Source of the DNA: a bacterium
GTDB taxonomy: Bacteria; Verrucomicrobiota; Verrucomicrobiae; Limisphaerales; J093
NCBI GenBank assembly: GCA_021839785.1
Contig: JAKCAB010000128.1
Span: 1 to 10,160, forward strand
Direction of reading: 5' to 3'
Length of the DNA stretch: 10,160 bases
In this document: positions 7,086-10,160 of the stretch, in pieces
Numbering within the stretch: position 1 is the first letter of the stretch
Layout of the letters: the number at the start of each line of letters is the position of its first letter
Translations under genes and position numbers: made by a program
Notes under the pieces: generated by a model
Told to the model about the DNA's origin: nothing
Seen by the model: the letters and a program-made list of their open reading frames with translations, nothing else
Databases searched by the model: none

Positions 7086-7589
7086 GGGACTTTCTGCGTT
7101 GGTTGCCTCGTCAAGAATCACGTCAACCGCGAGCAGGCGGTTGAAATTCCGCGCCTCATGGTGGACACAGGAAGCGAGGCGACGTGGATTCCGCGCACCC
7201 TGCTGGAGCAGATCGAAGTAAAACCGGAGAAACGCCAGGCGTTTCAGATGGCGAATGGCCAAGCCGTCTATCGCGACGTTGGCTATGCCATCATCCGCGT
7301 CGGCCAGCGTGAAACCGTGGACGAAGTTGTCTTTGCGGAGAAGGGCGATTACGTCCTGCTCGGCGCCCGCGCGCTTGAAGGCTTGTTGCTCTGGGTGGAT
7401 CCGAAAAACAAGAAGTTGATAGTGATTGAGGCTCATCCTGTCGCCAAAGTTGTGGTGCCGGGGAAAGTGCCGCCAGACAAAGACCAGCCCGTGGTTACAG
7501 GCATGGTCATTCAGGGTGAAGGTGGTCCACCGCCGGTGGTCGAATCGGTGCCAATTGAACGGGCTGCACGAAAACGCCGCCGGACCTGA
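7083..7589 (+). CDS. Retropepsin-like (clan AA) aspartic protease, inserted in the nuo cluster
   Basis: The 168-residue product has the aspartic protease active-site motif LMVDTGSEATWIP at 25-37 (D28-T29-G30) and a later VLLGARALEGL at 91-101, matching the hydrophobic-Gly motif of single-domain retroviral-type proteases, which work as dimers. There is no signal peptide, so it should be cytoplasmic. A variable tail follows from about 120 and ends in a basic RKRRRT. The substrate is unknown. The ATG at 7083 is chosen over the TTG at 7077 because GGAGGG lies six bases upstream. It has no known part in complex I. About a third of its codons end in A or T (56 of 168 by hand count), against 16 of the first 70 in nuoD, so it may be foreign. 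It is bounded by the duplicated nuoC tail. Confidence 0.82.
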   Translation: MGTFCVGCLVKNHVNREQAVEIPRLMVDTGSEATWIPRTLLEQIEVKPEKRQAFQMANGQAVYRDVGYAIIRVGQRETVDEVVFAEKGDYVLLGARALEGLLLWVDPKNKKLIVIEAHPVAKVVVPGKVPPDKDQPVVTGMVIQGEGGPPPVVESVPIERAARKRRRT

Positions 7590-7595
7590 TTTTTC

Positions 7596-7730
7596 ATGTT
7601 CGCCAAGCAACACAATGGCGGTGCACAGTCAGGCGTGGCCGCAGCGCTCGAAGGCGGGCCGTTCGTGACCACGCCAGGGGGGAAGGACGCGATCGAGCGG
7701 GAACCGCGGGTGCGCACGGTGGAGGATTGA
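7596..7730 (+). pseudogene. Leftover nuoC 3' fragment in front of nuoD
   Basis: A 44-codon frame opens at ATG 7596, runs into the nuoC-like tail at 7641 in the same frame, and ends at TGA 7728-7730. From 7641 it reads [20 protein letters not shown] and then ends VRTVED, so the nuoC frame is preserved. The 15 codons before 7641 do not resemble nuoC. No ribosome binding site precedes 7596, so I doubt that it is made as a free peptide. Its present use may be to supply the GGAGGA site for nuoD. Confidence 0.6.
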
Positions 7731-7735
7731 TCATG
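7641..7735 (+). repeat. Direct repeat, copy 2: nuoC 3' end plus RBS and start of nuoD
   Basis: This is the partner of 6991-7085. It lies directly before nuoD and contains its ribosome site GGAGGA (7721-7726) and ATG (7733). Likeness to copy 1 begins abruptly at about 7641-7645, marking the right-hand boundary of the inserted segment; bases 7590-7640 resemble neither nuoC nor the protease. Confidence 0.93.
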
Positions 7736-9007
7736 CCAGCCGTCAAGGAACTCGAGATACCGGATGTGGTTGCCCGCGCCGCGCCCGCGGGCGGCAACGT
7801 TGCTGCCGTTGAAGCGGACGACAGCGAGGAGCTCCACGGCGACAAGATGGTTCTCAACATGGGGCCGTCGCACCCGTCCACTCACGGCGTGTTGCGGGTG
7901 GTGCTTGAACTCGATGGTGAGGTCATCACCAAGGCGACTCCCGAGGTGGGTTACCTGCATCGCGGCGACGAGAAGATTGCCGAGAACATGACTTACACCC
8001 AGTTCATCCCGTACACGGATCGGCTGGATTATCTCGCACCGCTGGCCAACAATGTCGCCTACGTGCTCGCGGTCGAGAAACTGCTCGGCATCCCTGACAA
8101 GCTCCCGCTGCGGTGCCAGTACATCCGCGTGATCTGTTGCGAGCTGGCGCGGATCTCGTCGCACCTGCTGGGCGTCGGCTGTTTCGCAATGGACGTGGGC
8201 GCGATGACCGTTTTCCTCCACACCTTCACCGAGCGGGAGAAGATTTACAACCTGTGCGAGTCGCTGACCGGCGCGCGGTTCACGACGAATTACACGCGCA
8301 TCGGTGGGTTGTCGCGCGACCTGCCGCCCGGTTGGACCGACCAGTGCCGCCAGTTCTGCCGCGAAGTTGTCGTGGAGATCGACGAGGTCGAAACGCTCCT
8401 GACGCGCAACCGCATCTGGGTGGACCGCACGCGAAACGTCGGCGTGATTTCGCGGGCGGACGCCATCGATTACGCGTTGACCGGTCCGAACCTGCGTGGT
8501 TGCGGCGTCGATTATGATGTGCGGAAGGCGCATCCGTACCTGGTTTATGACCGCCTGCAATTCGAGGTGCCGGTCGGGTCGATGGGCGATTGCTACGATC
8601 GCTACCTGGTCCGCATGGAAGAGATGCGCCAGAGCGTGCGGCTCGTGCAACAATGCCTGGACGCATTGCCCGGCGGGCCGATCAACGTCAACGACGGCAA
8701 GATCGTGCTGCCACCGAAGGAAAAGGTGCTGACCAGCATGGAGGAACTCATCCACCAGTTCATGCTGGTCACCCAGGGCGTGAACGCGCCGCCGGGCGAG
8801 GTCTATTTCTCGGCCGAGAATCCGAAGGGCGAACTCGGCTTTTACATTCACAGCCGCGGGGGCGGTACGCCTTACCGGCTTAAGATCCGCGCGCCGTCGT
8901 TCGTCAACCTCAGCATTTTGTCGCACCTGTTGCCCGGCCACATGGTCAGCGACGTGGTTTCGATCCTCGGCTCGTTCGACTTTGTGATGGGCGAGTGCGA
9001 TCGGTAA
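7733..9007 (+). CDS. nuoD: NADH-quinone oxidoreductase subunit D (49-kDa type)
   Basis: NuoD forms, with NuoB, the quinone reduction site of complex I. The 424-residue protein has the normal length and ends with the family's typical FVMGECDR. The conserved core starts at HGDKMVLNMGPSHPSTHGVL (35-54) after a variable leader. H51 and Y100 (in YTDRLDYLAPL) line up with the quinone-binding His38 and Tyr87 of the Thermus subunit. GYLHRGDEK (73-81) is also present. The ATG at 7733 sits six bases behind GGAGGA. Upstream is the inserted protease and a leftover nuoC tail; downstream dps follows after 17 bases. Nothing suggests loss of function. Confidence 0.97.
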   Translation: MPAVKELEIPDVVARAAPAGGNVAAVEADDSEELHGDKMVLNMGPSHPSTHGVLRVVLELDGEVITKATPEVGYLHRGDEKIAENMTYTQFIPYTDRLDYLAPLANNVAYVLAVEKLLGIPDKLPLRCQYIRVICCELARISSHLLGVGCFAMDVGAMTVFLHTFTEREKIYNLCESLTGARFTTNYTRIGGLSRDLPPGWTDQCRQFCREVVVEIDEVETLLTRNRIWVDRTRNVGVISRADAIDYALTGPNLRGCGVDYDVRKAHPYLVYDRLQFEVPVGSMGDCYDRYLVRMEEMRQSVRLVQQCLDALPGGPINVNDGKIVLPPKEKVLTSMEELIHQFMLVTQGVNAPPGEVYFSAENPKGELGFYIHSRGGGTPYRLKIRAPSFVNLSILSHLLPGHMVSDVVSILGSFDFVMGECDR

Positions 9008-9024
9008 ACCCACGGAGGAGTGCT

Positions 9025-9507
9025 ATGAAGAACAAATTGAATGTCACGGCCAACAACCTGCCGGCCCGCGTGCGCGAACGTTCGGTGGCGGCGCTCAACC
9101 AGGTCCTGGCCGATCTGACCGACCTTTGGTCGCAGGCCAAGCAGGCGCACTGGAACGTCCGCGGCCCGAAGTTCTACGCGCTGCACAAACTCTTCGACGA
9201 AGTCGCGGGCATGGTGGAGGCGCCGCTCGACGACATCGCGGAACGGGCCGTGGCTCTTGGCGGCACCGCCCGAGGCACCGTGCGGATGGCCGCGGCGACA
9301 TCGCAATTGCCGGAATGGCCGATGGCCCCCGCCACCGAAGAGGCATTCACGGCGGCGCTGAAGGACCGGTTCGCGGTCGCTGCCAACGCGGTTCGCGCCG
9401 CGATCGACGCCGCGGCCCAGGCGGGCGACGCGGACACGGCGGACCTGCTGACCGGCATCTCGCGTGACCTCGACAAGGCGCTGTGGTTCTTGGAGGCCTC
9501 GGCATGA
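9025..9507 (+). CDS. dps: Dps family ferritin-like DNA protection protein
   Basis: Dps forms a hollow twelve-subunit shell that oxidises iron with hydrogen peroxide and stores it, protecting DNA and clusters. The 160-residue protein keeps all ferroxidase ligands: H42 (AHWNVRG), H54 and D58 (LHKLFDEV), D69 and E73 (LDDIAERA). Their spacing of 12, 4, 11 and 4 equals that of the E. coli H51, H63, D67, D78 and E82. The basic N-terminal stretch could touch DNA. The ATG at 9025 follows GGAGGAG, better than the open frame's upstream extension to 8995, which is inside nuoD. It lies 17 bases behind nuoD and overlaps nuoE by four bases, so it is transcribed and translated with complex I. It is not a complex I subunit; a role in guarding iron-sulphur assembly is inference. 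Confidence 0.94.
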   Translation: MKNKLNVTANNLPARVRERSVAALNQVLADLTDLWSQAKQAHWNVRGPKFYALHKLFDEVAGMVEAPLDDIAERAVALGGTARGTVRMAAATSQLPEWPMAPATEEAFTAALKDRFAVAANAVRAAIDAAAQAGDADTADLLTGISRDLDKALWFLEASA

Positions 9508-9989
9508 GTTTCGCCGTGCCGCCCGCGCTCGCCGCCGAAATCGACGAGTTGGTCTCGCACTACCCGCAGCCGCGCAGCGCCTCGCTGATGGTGCTGCACG
9601 CCCTCCAGGACCATTTCGGCTTCATCACGCCCGAAGCGATGGAATGGACCGCCACCCGGCTGGGCATCCAGCCGATCAACGTCTATGAACTGGTGACGTT
9701 CTACCCGATGTTTCGCCAGCAGCCGGTGGGCAAGTTCCATCTGAAGGTGTGTCGCACGCTGAGTTGTGCGCTGGGTGGCTCGCACGAACTTCACCGGCAC
9801 CTCTGCGAAAAGCTGGGCTTGGACGCGCAGGCCCACGGCGCGCAAACCACGCCGGACGGACAGTTCACAGTCGAGTTTGTGGAGTGCCTCGCCAGTTGCG
9901 GCACCGCGCCGGTGATGATGGTCAACGACGCCTTTCACGAGGCCGTCTCGACCGGGAAGGCTAACGCGGTTCTGGCCGCCTGCCAGTGA
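9504..9989 (+). CDS. nuoE: NADH-quinone oxidoreductase subunit E (2Fe-2S)
   Basis: NuoE holds the 2Fe-2S cluster N1a in the NADH-oxidising tip of complex I, next to NuoF. The 161-residue protein has the four thioredoxin-fold ligands C83 and C88 (VCRTLSCALGG) and C128 and C132 (VECLASCGTAP), with an N-terminal helical part containing YELVTFYPMF (61-70). The ATG at 9504 overlaps the dps stop as ATGA. NuoF usually follows directly, but the next 171 bases hold no gene and end in a strong hairpin, so nuoF is either farther downstream or elsewhere. Confidence 0.96.
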   Translation: MSFAVPPALAAEIDELVSHYPQPRSASLMVLHALQDHFGFITPEAMEWTATRLGIQPINVYELVTFYPMFRQQPVGKFHLKVCRTLSCALGGSHELHRHLCEKLGLDAQAHGAQTTPDGQFTVEFVECLASCGTAPVMMVNDAFHEAVSTGKANAVLAACQ

Positions 9990-10129
9990 TCTGTGCTCGG
10001 CCGGTGGCCGGCGGGGTGGCCAAACCGGGTCGGCGCGGGGTGTCCCCAGAACTGGTGACTGGTGGGGAACCGAGGCTCGGCTATTGTGTCGCCGTTGTTG
10101 CCGCACTTTGTTCTCAGGTGCGCGTGTGT

Positions 10130-10160
10130 GAAAGGGCCGGACCTGTTTGTCCGGCCTTTC
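10130..10160 (+). terminator. Strong hairpin after nuoE, cut by the window edge
   Basis: GAAAGGGCCGGAC (10130-10142) pairs with GTCCGGCCTTTC (10149-10160) across a six-base loop, giving 12 pairs and one bulged G. It lies about 140 bases after the nuoE stop. Any T run would fall beyond the window, so its function as a terminator cannot be confirmed here. The bases 9990-10129 hold no gene; a weak TCCCCA/TGGGGA pair at 10043-10068 is the only other structure. Confidence 0.55.

Noticed and set aside
6991..7735. Transposon insertion with target-site duplication as the source of the repeat
   Set aside because: The repeat is about 90 bases, much longer than usual target duplications, it has diverged, and no terminal inverted repeats or transposase are present between the copies.
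7511..9013. A 500-codon open frame on the minus strand opposite nuoD and the protease
   Set aside because: It has low-complexity His/Val/Asp-rich translation typical of antisense frames, and it crosses the repeat and two real genes.
1..10160. CRISPR arrays, tRNA or rRNA genes
   Set aside because: I saw no regularly spaced repeats and no cloverleaf or rRNA-like stretch on either strand.

Overview
The window looks like a chromosomal segment from a GC-rich, respiring, Gram-negative-type bacterium. The style of the genes suggests Verrucomicrobiota, perhaps the Limisphaerales/Pedosphaera group. That placement is an inference from codon use, from the sigma factor / short membrane protein / Spy-like trio, and from the split complex I cluster; no rRNA or other marker is present to settle it.

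Layout. (1) 1-1293, minus strand: the front and middle of an AAA ATPase with an OLD-like TOPRIM start. It is cut by the window edge and its reading frame is broken once near 1022-1024. (2) 1330-3129, minus: aspS, complete. (3) 3130-3600: about 470 bases without a gene, holding two diverged inverted copies of a GC-rich hairpin repeat, a partial third copy, and a perfect 8-bp inverted repeat ahead of the next gene. (4) 3601-5809, plus: an envelope-stress or metal-type regulatory group made of a secreted Spy/CpxP-like protein, a terminator-like hairpin, an ECF sigma factor, a small one-helix membrane protein (probable anti-sigma factor) and a membrane-anchored Spy/CnrX-like protein. (5) 5972-9989, plus: a respiratory complex I cluster in the order nuoB, nuoC, [aspartic protease], nuoD, [dps], nuoE. 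The genes are tightly coupled by ATGA overlaps or short gaps. nuoA is not upstream, and nuoF is not seen before a strong hairpin at the right edge.

How the genes work together. NuoB, C, D and E belong to the peripheral arm of NADH:quinone oxidoreductase: N2 cluster subunit, 30-kDa and 49-kDa subunits, and the 2Fe-2S subunit. Two unrelated genes sit inside this cluster. One is a retropepsin-like protease whose flanks are a 90-bp direct duplication of the nuoC 3' end plus the ribosome binding site and start of the next gene. This looks like a gene insertion that rebuilt the nuoC tail and kept translation of nuoD intact. The other is a full-length Dps with all five ferroxidase ligands, fused by overlap to nuoE. 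The protease insertion with its duplicated nuoC tail is the most unusual structure in the window.
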